Shown: piece by piece, positions 12,255 through 25,267 of the stretch
Layout of the letters: every line of letters starts with the position of its first letter
Position numbering within the stretch: the stretch's first letter is position 1
From: Capra hircus
Lineage: Eukaryota; Chordata; Mammalia; Artiodactyla; Bovidae
Assembly (NCBI RefSeq): GCF_001704415.2
Contig: NC_030811.1
Location: forward strand, 74,728,069-74,792,068
Direction: 5' to 3'
Length of the DNA: 64,000 bases
Notes under the pieces: model-generated
Databases searched by the model: none
Told to the model about the DNA's origin: nothing
The model's input: only the letters and a program-made list of their open reading frames with translations
Made by a program: the position numbers and the translations under genes

Positions 12255-13829
12255 ATTGTCAGTCAAATGTGAATGAGCATGCTTTGGAAATTAAAGGATA
12301 GAAAAAATATTTGTTTTATATTTTGAAAAAGAAAAAGTAAAACCATGTGTAAAGAGTGTCTAGCACATTTTAGACATCCAACATACTACATCACACTCAA
12401 ACAGTCATCTTTTAACAGATGACCCCTAGAGTTAGGCCATTCTGAAGCATGGAACCTAATTGTGGCCACCAGTGATACAGCTGGGCAGAACTCTCCCTCT
12501 ATAAAGCTGCTCCTTAGGTCCCCATGTGCAGGACTCAGGGCCCTGAATAAGTCAGTGGAGGCCTAAGATGTGTAAGTTTGCTGATTCAGTTTTGTGGAAA
12601 ATTGTACATTAAATTATACTTAGCTTTTTGATAAATAAATTGATATATTTATTGAGTCATTAACAATGGGAACATTCACATCTCAAAAAATTAATTTTGT
12701 CTAAAATTTGCTTTTTTAAGGCTGAAATCAGCTATTATGAAATCAGCAATATGATGGTTAATAGTATCTTTTACATTTCATTTTTAACTTGTAAAAATGA
12801 TATGAAGGAAGCCCAACACAAGACTTCCCAAAGATCCTGTCAGTTGCCTGAAGTCCCACTTACACTAGTAAATAAATTTTCCTTCAAGGCTTCAATTACT
12901 TAATGTTGTTTCTTAAAAAAAGCTGGAAACATTTCCAAGGAGAAATCTCTGTATTGAGAACATTAGGCATGCAATATGTTGTTTCCAGTTAAGAAGGAAG
13001 AAGCATGAACATGAACAGAAGGACATCCCAGGCTGGCCCTCTCTGTGCAGCTCTGCACATTGGCTCTGAACATATGCCCCATGCAGCCTCTTCCAGGGAA
13101 GGCCCATTTCACTCCCTGGCCCCAGGGCACTGTCAGAGCCCATTTTCTTGGTGATCCATAACTCTGGTTGGGAATTCATCTATGTCTGTCAGTAGCAACA
13201 AATTTGAAAAACATTTCTCTGAACTGTCACCACTGCAAAAGGATCATTATGCTGACATCCACCATACACCAAGCAAAAGCTCATGCTATACACAGAGGAA
13301 AGGACACACACATCACAGTTCCCAATAAAAAGCAAGTCTGAAAAGCATTTATTGAGAATAAAAGAGCCATGGCAGTAAAATATTCCCAGGAACCCAAGTA
13401 CAACAGCCAAGCTAAATCTCAGTTTTCTTTCTGACAGCCCAGAGATTCATGACCATCTTCCCAGTTAACACACTCTAAACAGAAGCTCCTTGTATCTGAA
13501 GATCTCCATCACTGGCCCTGTGAAAGCCACCCAATCTTGTTCTGTCTTTATTACTCAATACACTTTTAAGTAGTCTAAGCAAAGCCTACCTGTGCCCTCA
13601 CATTATAAGCTGGGAATTCAGAACAATAGACTTGAACAATGTCCATCTCAAGTGCGTCAGGGAGCTGAAACTGCCAATTGTCAAGAACCTGAATTCCTTG
13701 CTTAACCAAAGGTAAACACACTAAATTGGCACTTCTAAATTACATCCTACCAATCCACAATGACAGGTGTGTTCCAGTTTTCCGACCCTCTGCAATTGGC
13801 CATGCAGAGCACTGTTTAATGACAGTTCC
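12255..13829. other. Intronic stretch, nothing recognised
   Basis: No gene or confident repeat. Open frames of 60-90 codons here have no familiar motif. Confidence 0.6.
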
Positions 13830-14125
13830 TTTTAATTATTTTTATTATGGTAAAAATACATTCACATAAAATTTATCATTTTAAAACATACAATTCAATG
13901 GCATTAAGTACACCTATGAGGTTGTGCAGCCATCACCATGCCCCAGTTCCAGAGCTTTTATATCATCTCTAAAGGGAAACTTGTACTCATTAAGCACTCA
14001 CTCCCCATTCCCCACTACCCCCAGCCCTTGGCACCCAGAAATCTGTTTTCTATTTCTGTGGATTCATGTATTCCAGATATTCTTAGGAATAGATTCACAT
14101 AATACTTGGTGTTTTGTTATCTCTG
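13830..14125 (-). mobile_element. L1M-type LINE 3' fragment
   Basis: Reads as a reversed old L1 3' region: 'aaaatttatcattttaaaac', 'caattcaatggcattaagta', 'tgtgcagccatcaccatgcc', 'cccccagcccttggcaccc'. Confidence 0.7.
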
Positions 14126-14217
14126 ATTGAATCCTCTCTGCCATCGCTGTGAGGTGACTTATTCCACTGTTAATATTACCTGCTCTCCCCTTAACACTGG
14201 GGCTCATCTAAAGGAGG

Positions 14218-14572
14218 TGATAGTCCACTTTACATGTCGATTTGGCTAGGCTACAGCCCCAGTTATTCAGTCAAACATTAATCTAAGTGTTGCCATGTAG
14301 GCATTGCATAAATGTGATTAAAGTCCATAATCAGTTAGCAAAGGCCTTAAGAGCATAACTGAGGCTTACCTGAAGATGACAGAGAAATTCCACCATAAAT
14401 AGCAGCTTCAGCTCATGCCCAAGAGTTACTGCCTGTCCTTCCTGACAGCCTGCCCTATAGATTTCAGACTTGCCTAGTCTGTCCCCACCATGTAAGCCAA
14501 TTCTCTGACTTATATACTTTCTTAACATGTATCTCCTACTGGTATTGATTCTTTGGCTGAACCCTGACTGAC
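14218..14572 (+). repeat. Ancient ERVL-type LTR relic
   Basis: Landmarks of a mammalian ERVL-class LTR: 'ggctaggctacagccccagt', 'aaggccttaagagcataact', 'ctatagatttcagacttgcc', 'gtaagccaattctctgactt' and the end 'ctgaaccctgactgacaca'. Subfamily (MLT2-like) is uncertain; no internal region is seen. Confidence 0.6.
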
Positions 14573-15417
14573 ACAGGAGGAGAAAGAGAGGCTTAAATAC
14601 AGAGTATTCTGAATTTTCTAGTCTACTGAAGTTGGCTACCTAAAAGTTAGTGCTTACAGAGCTCTTAAATAGTTGTTTTAGATAGTCTTTGTCCAGATGC
14701 CTCTGTCAGTAACTATTGACATTAAGAGGAAGAAAAATGTCTGACTCTGTATCCTGGGTTTAGATTCATACTTGGGGCCCAGGTTTCTGGCCAATATTAC
14801 ACACAACTTGTTTGAGAGCTCTGAGATTACCCTGGGTTATCTTCACAAAGCTATGAGACATGCAGAGCACAGAAATGAATGCCTTCACTCATTAGCCCTT
14901 TACTCCAAGTACAGTGAGCAAAGAATTCAGGCTTCATAATACCACTTGGAACAAGAAGCCTCACATGCTTTTTCCAGCTCATCTTTATTTATGGAAATTT
15001 GACTCATTTAAAATTCACCTCAAAGACCAATCTACTCAATAGTTCATTTCAAGTCTCCAAATTAAATTAAATGTGAAGGCTTCCCGTTGAACTCCTACAA
15101 CACATTATGCCTCTCTTAGACCACACAGCATAGTCTGCCCTTGATTTTCATTGTCCATGTGAAGGTGCCATCTCCTCCCCATCAGATTATGTGAGTGATG
15201 GATCACTCATCTTTGGGATCCCATGAAGACTAGCACAGTGTCTACTAGGAGATTGTCTGCTGAAGTGAATTAAGTCCTAGGAGTCTGGGGAGAAATGAGA
15301 GCCCATCTTTAATCTCTCTGGGTCAGAACTGGGTTGTCTTTTCTTCATTGTTTCTCTGCTCCTTCACTCCTTTGCCTGCTCTCCCTGTCACCTGTTTTTA
15401 CCAAAACTAAAGGATCA
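14573..15417. other. Intronic stretch, possible L2 remnant
   Basis: No gene. About 15090-15280 has L2 3'-end order (ccccatcagattatgtgagt ... actagcacagtgtctactag), low confidence. Confidence 0.5.
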
Positions 15418-15893
15418 GAGATATTACTTTGCCACAAAGGTCCGTCTAGTCGAGGCTATGGTTTTTCCAGTGGTCATGTATGGATGTGAGAGTTGGACTG
15501 TGAAGAAAGCTGAGCGCCAAAGAATTGATGCTTTTGAACTGTAGTGTTGGAGAAGACTCTTGAGAGCCTCTTGGACTGCAAGGAGATCCAACCAGTCCAT
15601 CCTATAGGAGATCAGTCTTGGGTGTTCATTGGAGGGACTGATGCTGAGGCTGAAGCTCCAATATTTTGGCTACCTCATGCAAAGAGTTGACTCATTGGAA
15701 AAGACCCTGATGCTGGGAGGGATTAGGGGCAGGAGAAGAAGGGGACAATGGAGGATGAGATGGCTGGATGGCATCACCGACTCGATGAACATGAGTTTGA
15801 GTGAACTCCAGGAGTTGATGAGGGACAGGGAGGCCTGGCGTGATGTGATTCATGGGGTCACAAAGAGTTGGACACAACTGAGCGACTGAACTG
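15418..15893 (+). mobile_element. BovB LINE, 3' end fragment
   Basis: Starts in the ORF2 C-terminal region (ITLPTKVRLV-like codons), continues through the segment encoding MLGGIRGRRRRGQWRMRWLD, and ends in the ACTGA tail. An in-frame stop at 15541-15543 (TAG where other copies have TGG) and other breaks make it dead. Confidence 0.92.
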
Positions 15894-17650
15894 AAAGGAA
15901 AATACTTGAATCTCACAGCTGCCATGATCCAAATGAAACTCTTCCTGGAAATGATAAAAAGAAAAATGGGAGAATTCAAAAGGGTCAAGTAAGGATGACT
16001 CCAAGCAACATATCTTCCCATTTTCTTGATTATTCCTTTCCATCACCTGTTTCTCAAACTGGTCCTCACCAAGTTTAACAGTTAAAGTTATTACCCCTTT
16101 TTCTGGATATCTAGTCAGAGAAAGTCTGTGGTCAACATTAAGGATTAGAGAAAACAAGGAAGAAAATTCTTTCATCTGTTATATTCTTGCCTTGAGTCTG
16201 GATTCTGAACATTTCTCTTCACCCTCCATGGGCTGAGTAGTGACTGCAAGTTGCAAGCAACCACATTTTTCATCCTTTTGTTACAGCATATTTCCTTCTG
16301 TTATAAAAGCTATATCTGGATACAATCATTTTACTGATACTGCATTTATCCAACAATTTTTCAACCTCTTTTTTATTAATGCTTGCCATATTGCATATCA
16401 TTATTTCTTAATTTGGTACATCTGTGTAATGAACTATATCAATAATATCAAGATGAAAATCTATCTCTCTCTATCATATTTCTCTTAGTAAAATAAGATT
16501 GTGCACTGGCTTTGCCTGTGCAGTAAAATCCTCTAACTAATCCTTATATTAGATTAAAATATCCAAAGATTGTTCTACTAATTCATTCTGGATAGATGCT
16601 GGTAGAGGAAGAGGTTTTCCACTAATTTAACGTCCAAGAAATTTCTCCAGTCACTTAAGACACGCTATAGTTATTTCTGAGAAGATGTCTTCAGAAGGTT
16701 TGGGGGGAGAGTGTTGCTAGTTAATGTAGGGGTATTATTATTTTATTAAAAAAATTTATTTTTATAAGCTTAATTCCCTTCCCTTAGATATTGTGAGTAG
16801 GAGGTCACATATGATCTATACTTTTGTATTAAACATACAGGGGATGCTTGAAAAATATCAACAGAAGAATTATCAGAGAACAAGAAATTGTTAACCAAGG
16901 CCAAATGTGATTGGACTAAAAGCTAATTTAATTTTAGGTTACTCTGATGGTAGCAGAGTGTCTGGGTCAGAGGAGCTAGAAATCAGCTGGACACTTCTCC
17001 ATCCATCTAAAGAATCATTCTGCTTCCAGTGCCCCATCTTAGAAGTAAAATGGACAATCTGGAATGTAATCAGCCCAAGGACCCAGTGTGATTAAATGAA
17101 AGAACTATGTCCGTGAGGCACAACTCAGCGAAATGGGGAGGACGAGAACCAAGAAGAGAAGATGTCATGAGGAAAGTGAAACTCAAGATCCATAATCCAA
17201 GGGTCATTAGAATGTCCTCTCAAAGACAGATTACATATTTTATGTGTGGCTGGGAAAGCAGAATTAGACAAATGTATACCAATTAGAGAGATGCCAATTT
17301 GGGCTCAATATAAGAAGGACTTTCTAAAATCAGGACATCCTATATTTTCTTAAGAATGTAAAGTATTTTTCCATTAAGCAAAACTTTACTTATATAAAGT
17401 GACATTTAACTTCAGTCATTAAAAATTTAGCATCTGAACAGTGCTTTCACTGTTAAATACATATGAGATTCTGAAGATTTATTATGGAAAAATAATATTA
17501 TATATATCATGAATAATTTTTTCAATTACATATGCAAACCATAATTTATACCTATTGAGTTAAATAAGATACATTACTGAAATTAATTTCACTCATCTCT
17601 CTTTCTTTTAGGTATTCAAACATCATTCACTTCTTTATTTTCTATCAAAG
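15894..17650. other. Intronic stretch, nothing recognised
   Basis: AT-rich DNA with no recognisable gene or repeat, including the 82-codon frame at 16240-16488. Confidence 0.55.
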
Positions 17651-18696
17651 TTGTTGTTCAGTTGCTAAGTGGTGTCCGACTCACTGTGCCCCCATGGACT
17701 GTATCATGCCAGGCTGCCCTGTCCTTCAGTATCTCCTGGAGTTTGCTCAAACTCATGTCCATGGAGTTGGAATTGCCATCCAACCATCTAGTCCTCTGTT
17801 GCCCTCCTCTCCTCCTGCCATCAATCTTTCCCAGCATCAGGGTCTTTTCCAATGAGTCAGCCTTTGCATCAGGTGGCCAAAGTGTTGGAGCTTCAGCTTC
17901 AGCATCAGCCCTTCCAATGAATATCCTGGGTCGATTTCCCAAAGATTGACTGGTTTGACCTCCTTGCTGTCCAAGGGACTCTCAAGAATCTTCTCCAGCA
18001 CCACAATTCGAAAGCATCAGCCATCTTTATGGTCCATACATGACCACTGGGAAGACTATAGCTTTGACTGTACGGACTTTTGCTTTTCAATACACTCTAA
18101 GTTGTCATAGCTTTTCTTCCAAGGAGCAAAAGTGAAAGTGAAGTTGCTCAGTAGTGTCTGACTCTTTGCGACCCCATGGACTGTAGCCTACCAGGCTCCG
18201 CCGTCCATGGGATTTTCCCGGCAATAGTACTGGAGTGGATTGCCATTTCCTTCTCCAGGGGATCTTCCCAGCCCAGGGATCGAACCTGGGTCTTCCGCAT
18301 TGTAGACAGATGCTTAACCATCTGAGCCACCAGAGGAGCTCCAAGGAGCAAGTGTCATTTAATTTCATGGGTGCAGTCACTGTCTGCAGTGATTTTGGAG
18401 CCAAGAAAATAAATTATATCACTGTTTCCACTTTTTCCCCATCTATTTGCAATGAAGTGATGGGATTGGATGCCATGATTCATTTTTTGAATGTTGAATT
18501 TTAAGCCAGCTTTTTCACTCTCCACTTTTATCCTCATCATGAGGCTCTTCAGTTCTTTACTTTCTGCTATTTGAGTGGTATCATCTGCATATCTGAGATT
18601 GTTGATATTTCTCCCAGAAAACTTGATTCCAGCTTCTGCTTCATCCAGCTGGGCATTTCACATGATGTACTCTGCATATAAGTTAAATAAGCAGGG
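17651..18696 (-). mobile_element. BovB LINE copy A (interrupted by Bov-tA)
   Basis: Minus-strand BovB 3' part beginning at its CAA-type tail (gttgttgttcagttgc). It is split by a Bov-tA (18130-18339) and resumes to the RT box YADD at 18580-18591. It stops at 18696 inside the segment encoding CLFNLYAEY, where a second BovB of the same orientation follows with no spacer. Several frame breaks are present. Confidence 0.92.
18130..18339 (-). mobile_element. Bov-tA SINE nested in BovB
   Basis: Complete SINE with tail at left and tRNA-like head at right. It duplicates BovB sequence tccaaggagcaa (18118-18129 and 18340-18351), which fixes the order: BovB first, SINE later. Confidence 0.96.
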
Positions 18697-19888
18697 GTCT
18701 TTGAAACGCCATGAACCGCAGCATGCCAGGCCTCTGTCCATCACCAACTCCTGGAGTTCACCCAAACTCATGTCCATTGAGTTGGTGATGCCATCCAACC
18801 ATCTCACCCTCTGTCGTCCCCTTCTGTTACTGCCCTCAATCTTTCCCAGCATCAGGATTTTTCAAATGAATCAGCTCTTTGCATCAGGTGGCCAAAGTAC
18901 TGGAGTTTCAGCTTCAACATCAGTCCTTCCAATGAACACCCAGGACTGATCTCCTTTAGGATGGACTGGCTGGATCTCCTTGCAGTCCAAGAGACTCTAA
19001 AGAGTCTTCTCCAAAACCACAGTTCAAAAGCATCAATTCTTTGGCACTCAGCATTTTTTATGGTCCAACTCTCACATCCATACATGACCACTGGAAAAAC
19101 CATAACCTTGACTAGATGGACCTTTGTTAACAAAGTAATGTCTCTGCTTTTTAATATGCTGTCTAGGTTGGTCATAACTTTCCTGCCAAGGAGTAAACAT
19201 CCTTTAATTTCATGGCTGCAGTCACCATCTGCAGTGATTTTGGAGCACAGAAAAATAAGGTCAGCCACTGTTTCCCCAACTATTTGCCATGAAGTGATGG
19301 GACCAGATGCTATTAGTTTTCTGAATGTTGAGCTTTAAGCCAACTTTTTCACTCTCCTCTTTCCCTTTCATCAAGAGGCTCTTTAGTTCCTCTTCACTTT
19401 CTGCCATAAGGGTGGTGTCACCTGCATATCTGAGGTTATTGATATTTCTCCTGACTATCTTGATTCCAGCTTGTGCTTCATCCAGCCCAGCATTTCTCCT
19501 GACATACTCTCCATATAAGTTTAATAAGCTGGGTGACAATGTATAGCCTTGACATATTCCTTTTCCTATTTGGAACCAGTCTGTTGTTCCATGTCCAGTT
19601 CTAACTGTTGCTTCCTGACCTGCATACGGTTTCTCAAGAGGGAGGTCAGGTGGTCTGGTATGCCCATCTATTTCAGAATTTTCCCCAGTTTATTGTGATC
19701 CACACAGTCAAAGGCTTTGGCACAGTCAACAAAGCAGAAATAGATGTTTTTCAGGAACTCTCTTGTTTTTTCAATGATTCCAGTGGATGTTGGCAATTTG
19801 ATCTCTGGTTCCTCTGCCTTTTCTAAAACCAGCTTGAACATCTGGAAGTTCACAGTTCATGTATTGCTGAAGCCTGGCTTAGAGAATT
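18697..19888 (-). mobile_element. BovB LINE copy B, lacking its 3' tail
   Basis: Minus-strand BovB from about 35-40 bp inside the 3' end (the usual tail and 'gtccgac' are missing) to the RT N-terminal half (FVDCAKAFDCVDHNKLGKIL at 19668-19853). The catalytic box reads YAGD (19417-19428). The 5' break is at the segment encoding ...RLQQY. Several frame shifts. Confidence 0.93.
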
Positions 19889-19917
19889 AAGAAAGTACTC
19901 AACAAGTAGTATTTTCT

Positions 19918-22138
19918 TTCTTTTTTATTTTAATTGAGGCTATACTTTACAATGTTGTGATGGTTTTTGCCATACATTCACATGAATCAGCCATGGGTGT
20001 ACATGTGTTCCCCATCCTGACCCTCCCTCCCACCTCCCTCCACATCCCATCTCTCAGGGTCATCCCAGGCACCATCCCTGAGCACCCTGCCTCATGCACT
20101 GAACCTGGACTGGTGACATATTTCACATATGATAATATACATGTTTCTATGTTATTCTCTCAAATCATCCCACCCTCGCCTTCTCCCACAGTCCAACAGT
20201 CTGTTCTTTATATCTGTGTCTCTTTTGCTATCTCACATATATGGTCATCATTATCATCTTTCTAAATTCCATATATATGCGTTAATATACTGTATTGGTG
20301 TTTTTCTTTCTGACTTACTTCACTCTATAGAATAGGCTCTGATTTCATCCACTCATTAGAACTCATTCAAATGCATTTTTTAATAGCTGAGTAATATTCC
20401 AATCTGTATATGTACCACAGCTTTCTTATCCATTCATCTGCTGATGGACATCTAGGTTGCTTCCATGTCCTGGTTATTGCAAACAGTGCTGTGATTGACA
20501 TTGGGATACACGTGTCTCTTTTAATTCTGGTTTCCTCAGTGTGTATGCCCAGCAGAGGGATTGCTGGGTCGTATGGCAGTTCTATTTCCAGCTTTTTAAG
20601 TAATCTCCACCCTGTTCTCCATAGTGGCTGTACTAGTTTGCATTCCCACCAACAGTGTAAGAGGGTTCCTTTCCCTCTGCACCCTCTCCAGCATTTATTG
20701 TTTGTAGACATTTTGATAGCAGCCATTCTGACTGGCATGAGATGGTACCTCATTGTGGTTTTGATTTGCATTTCTCTGATAATGAATGATGTTGAGCATC
20801 TTTTCATGTGTTTGTTAGCCATTTGTATGTCTTCTTTGGAGAAATGTCTATTTAGTTCTTTGGCCCATTTTTTGATTGGGTCACTTATTTTTCTGGAATT
20901 GAGCTGCAGGAGCTGCCTATATAGTTTTGAGATTAATTTTTTGTCAGTTGCTTCATTTGCTATTATTTTCTACCATTCTGAAGGCTGTCTTTTCACCTTG
21001 CTTATAGTTTCCTTTGTTGTGCAAAAGCTTTTAAGTTTAGTTAGGTCCCATTCATTTATTTTTCCTTTTATCTCCATTACTCTGGGAGGTGGGTCATAGA
21101 GGATCCTGCTGTGATTTATGTCAGAGAGTTTTGCCTATGTTTTGCTCTAGGAGTTTTATGGTTTCTGGTCTTACATTTAGATTTTTAATCCATTTTGAGT
21201 TTATTTTTGTGTATGGTGTTAGAAAGTGTTCTAGTTTCATTCTTTTACAAGTGGTTGTCCAGTTTTCCCAGCACCACTTGTTAAAGAGATTGTCTTTTCT
21301 CCATTGTATATTCTTGCCTCCTTTGTCAAAGATAAGGTGTCCATAGGTGCATGGGTTTATCTCCGGGCTTTCTGTTTTGTTCCATTGATCTATATTTCTG
21401 TCTTTGTGCTAGTACCATACTGTCTTGATAACTGTCACTTTGTAGTATAGCCTGAAGTCAGGCAGGTTGATTCCTCCAGTTCCATTCTTCTTTCTCAAGA
21501 TTGCTTTGGCTATTCAAGACTTTTTGTAATTCCATACAAATTGTGAAATTATTTGTTCTAATTCTCTGGAAAATACCGTTGGTAGCTTGATAGGGATTGC
21601 ATTGAATTTATAGCTTGCTGTGGGTAGTATACTCATTTTCACTATATTGATTCTTCTGATCCATGAACATGGTATGTATCTCCATCTATTTGTGTCATCT
21701 TTGATTTCTTTCATCAATGTTTTATAGTTTTATATATATAGGTCTTTTGTTTCTTTAGGTAGATTTATTGCTAAGTATTTTATTCTTTTCATTGCAATGG
21801 TGAATGGAATTGTTTCCTTAATTTCTATTTCTGGTTTCTCATTGTTAGTGTATAGGAAGGCAAGGGATTTCTGTGTGTTAATTTTGTATCCTGCAACTTT
21901 ACTGTATTCATTGATTAGCTCTAGTAATTTTCTGGTGGAGTCTTCAGGGTTTTTACGTAGAGGATCATGTCATCTGCAAACTGAGAGTTTTACTTCTTCT
22001 TTTTCAACCTGGGTTCCTTTTATTTCTCTTTCTGCTCTGATTGCTGTGGCCAAAACTTCCAAAACTATGTTGAATAGTAGTGTTGAATAGTAGTGGGCAT
22101 CCTTGTTTGTTCCTGACTTTAGGGGAAATGCTTTCAAT
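19918..22138 (-). mobile_element. L1 LINE, 5'-truncated (2.2 kb)
   Basis: Minus-strand L1 whose 3' end (left) carries the older ruminant L1 3' UTR ('aattgaggctatactttac', 'ccatacattcacatgaatca'). It then covers the ORF2 C-terminus (20367-20822, with LHCWWECKLVQPLWRTGWRL) and the distal RT region to about 22138 (TASYKFNAIPIKLPTVF at 21514-21717). Its 3' UTR differs from that of the L1 at 5688-7238, so two L1 lineages are present. Stops and shifts are frequent. Confidence 0.93.
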
Positions 22139-22589
22139 TCTCTTTTTTTACCTTTTTCTTTATTGTGGATACTACAGAATTAGAAATTATATATACAGCT
22201 TACATTCTGAATGAGCAGTGTTTGTCTAGAGAGATGGGCAGGGCCCCGACCATGACCTTCATCTCATGAACTGGAACACAGTATAACAGTAGAAAAAGTT
22301 CAGCTAAAAAGTATATGAAAAGATGAGCTTTAAAAACCATTAAAAATCTGGAGAAAGGTAAAACAGTGAGATATCAGTTACATATACAGACTGACGAAAA
22401 GAAGAAATTATAAAATTGAGAAAACTGAAGGTACCAGTGGAGATGAGAGGGTAGAGGAGAGCTCCCTGAAGGTGGATGTGTGGACTGCAGCAGTTGGCCT
22501 AGACAGCAAATTGACCCAGTACGATCAAAGTTAGTATATGCATTCCCTATGGGCCTCAGTTCCCAAACAATCCCACACAGATGCATCAA
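22139..22589. other. Intronic stretch, nothing recognised
   Basis: No gene or confident repeat. Confidence 0.5.
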
Positions 22590-22960
22590 GGGATGTGGAC
22601 AAGATGCTCAATGCAAGGTGGAGATCTAAAGGCAATCCAGGTGTCACCAGATAAAATGTGGCAAATATTTCTGTGGAGTATTGTGCAGGTGTCGGCAACA
22701 ATGGACCACAAGTCCCTACAGCCAATGGATGGATCTTCAGAACCTGGGGCTCCACGAAAAAATGTTTGACTTAGATAATGGGTAAAAGGGAGAAATCTAT
22801 AGCCATATACCATTTACTGAAATTTAAAAAACTAGAGGAATACAAAAGAGAAATCTTTTTTTTTTAAAGAAGAATCTATACATTCCAAAGGATATACTGC
22901 AGATTTCTTACAATGGTTTGCCAGTGGGTGAGGAAGACAATGGGAGCTGGAAATGAGGGG
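22590..22960 (+). mobile_element. Possible ancient L1 3' region
   Basis: Diverged but colinear with the end of L1M ORF2 and its 3' UTR: 'ccagataaaatgtggcaaat', 'ggatggatcttcagaacc', 'aatgtttgacttagataatg', 'ggtttgccagtgggtgagg'. Low confidence without an alignment. Confidence 0.4.
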
Positions 22961-23032
22961 AAAAGGAGTTAACCAAAAAATATATCAAAGAAAAGAGACA
23001 ATCAAGCCATGCTTCTGCACTTTCCATGGTGC

Positions 23033-23258
23033 TTTGGGCTTCCCAGGTGGCACTAATGGTAAAGAACCTGCCAGCCAATGCAGGAGACATAAGAGACATG
23101 GGTTAAATCCCTGGGTTGGGAAGATCCCCTGGAGGAGTGTATGGCAACCTACTCCAGTATTCTTGCCTGGAGAATCCCATGGACAGAGGAGCCTGGTGGG
23201 CTACAGTCCATGGGGTCGCAGAGCAGGACACGACTAAAGTGACTTAGCACATGCTCAT
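23033..23258 (+). mobile_element. Bov-tA SINE
   Basis: tRNA-Glu-derived head (gggcttcccaggtggcacta), body with 'tattcttgcctggagaatcc', and BovB tail ending 'aaagtgacttagcac'. A 7 bp repeat atggtgc at 23026-23032 and 23259-23265 may be the target duplication. Confidence 0.93.
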
Positions 23259-23284
23259 ATGGTGCCTATATAAGACAAATGACA

Positions 23285-23400
23285 TAAGCTCTCTGAATTT
23301 CAGTTACATCGTCAGCAAATAAAATTTACTTGAATGACTGCTAGTAAAAGTAAAGGTGCCACAGATAAAGCACCAAGCACAGTGTTGGTATATCCTGGGG
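23285..23400 (+). repeat. MIR SINE 3' remnant
   Basis: Order 'tctctgaatttcagttacat', 'gcaaataaaatttact', 'agataaagcaccaagcacag' fits the MIR 3' half, immediately after the Bov-tA. Confidence 0.5.
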
Positions 23401-25267
23401 CTCCTAAAACAGCAACAGTGATTATCACTTGGAGTTTATACACACCCTCGGAAGCACATCCTCTTACTCTTTATTAGGCACTGATGTTCACAGATTGTTT
23501 AATTCCAGGCTAATCAGGCCTTGATGAAGAAACTAAGGTGCCATGATTCAGATTTTAGGTAGTTTGAAAGGATTATCCTTGGTCTTATAGGAATTACTCT
23601 CCCTTTGCAAATACTTCTTCCATCCAGAATTTGCTCTCTCTATTTATATACTATGCAAATGAATAATTTATCACTGTATCTATCAGAAACACAGACCCAA
23701 ACTAAGGCCTGAGGAAACATAAATAAAAAGAATTAATGTTATTCAATGACAGAATATTAAGTTTTGAGAAAATGGTGATCCTTTCCATATATGATGTTCC
23801 TCATTTAGTCTCAGCTAACATCCCCAGCAGGATGGCACACCCTGATTTACTCCTCTTCAGTGACACGCCTATAAGCTCAGCTAGCTTTAAAATGTGAATT
23901 CTTCCAGCTTTGGCTCCTGTTGCATACCTTATCCTTCCTCACAGAGCGGTCCATAGTGTTGCAGTGCAACATAATGCATATATATTACATATAAATGATA
24001 CACATATGACATTTAATAATAGAAACTAGACAAAAATGCCTGGTTTCAGAGCTTTTACTGCTTCCTCACAAATCCACTGCAAACAGAAATCAGTACATTT
24101 CAAGCCCTTCAGGGCCTTTGTCAGGCATCCAGAACTGTAGAGGAAAAACAGCCTTTCTGCATAGCCTTCACAGGCACCCTACTGAAATCAGGCACCTGTC
24201 CAGTGCAGTTGGAGATGCACCTCCTTTCAGCTGCCAACTTTCAAGCTTTTTTAGACTGTTTTTAAATGGGGTTGGGGAGCCCCAGCTGTTACTGGAAGAT
24301 TAGCCAGGATCATGTGGCTGGTTCTACCTGGACCCCTCCTCACTTGCTGGACCCAGACTCATGGCTGGAGTCTGGGTTATGGGCCCACATGATCCTCCCC
24401 CTACACTGAGGGAAGGATGGAGAAAGCTCCACTCTGGAGAAACAGGCTTATTGTCTTCTGTCTTGAGGTCTTCCCTTTAGATTATAAACAGGTGAAATCT
24501 TAACAGTGCTTCATACAGGATATCAGAGAGTTTTCAGGGTGTAGGAACAGCCATTAGCAAGACAGGTTAGGAGAATTAGGAGGAGAATCAGCGCTCACCA
24601 AAGGAGATTTGCTCTGTGTGTAAGCTATCAGGGACACAGGACCGGGACGGAAGATATAGGTAGGCTACAGTAAAAAAGGATAGGATGCTAGGTTGTTTAA
24701 GGTCTTAAACAACCCAGAGGATGGGATTAGAGTACTGGGAGTAATGATGACAACTAACACATAAGGAGCTCTTAGCATTATAATAATATCAATGTATTTG
24801 GTACTATGCAAATAATTTTGCATGTAAAAGTATCTTACATGTAAAATGCTTGGAATATAAATATAAAATTAATACTTTATATTAATTCATTAATTTGTCT
24901 ATTAATTTATTAATAGGAAGAGAAAAAGGAGTAATTTGTACTAGATCTTAATAGAGAAAAGGAAAGTATGTACTTGGACTTACAGGACGTAGAGACCAAT
25001 GGAGGAACAGTGACATAGTCAAGAAGGGAGGGTGCACAGAAATTTCTAGGAATTGCCTTATGAGTTCAAGCTTTGCAAATACTTGCCAAATGAGAGGCTG
25101 AATGTATCTTTATGGGGTGCCACAGTAGCGGCTGTCTTAAAAAATTCAAATTTACTCAGAAGCTTGGGATTCATTTTCTATGTTTGATGAAACTATAAAC
25201 AAAATCATAAGACTGTTGATTCTAGAAGTAAAATTTTAGACTATGACTCAGTTTCTTTTCATCTTAA
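23401..25267. other. Intronic stretch, mostly unassigned
   Basis: No gene. Faint MIR-like remnants at about 23460-23600 and 24730-24870; otherwise unassigned. Confidence 0.5.
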
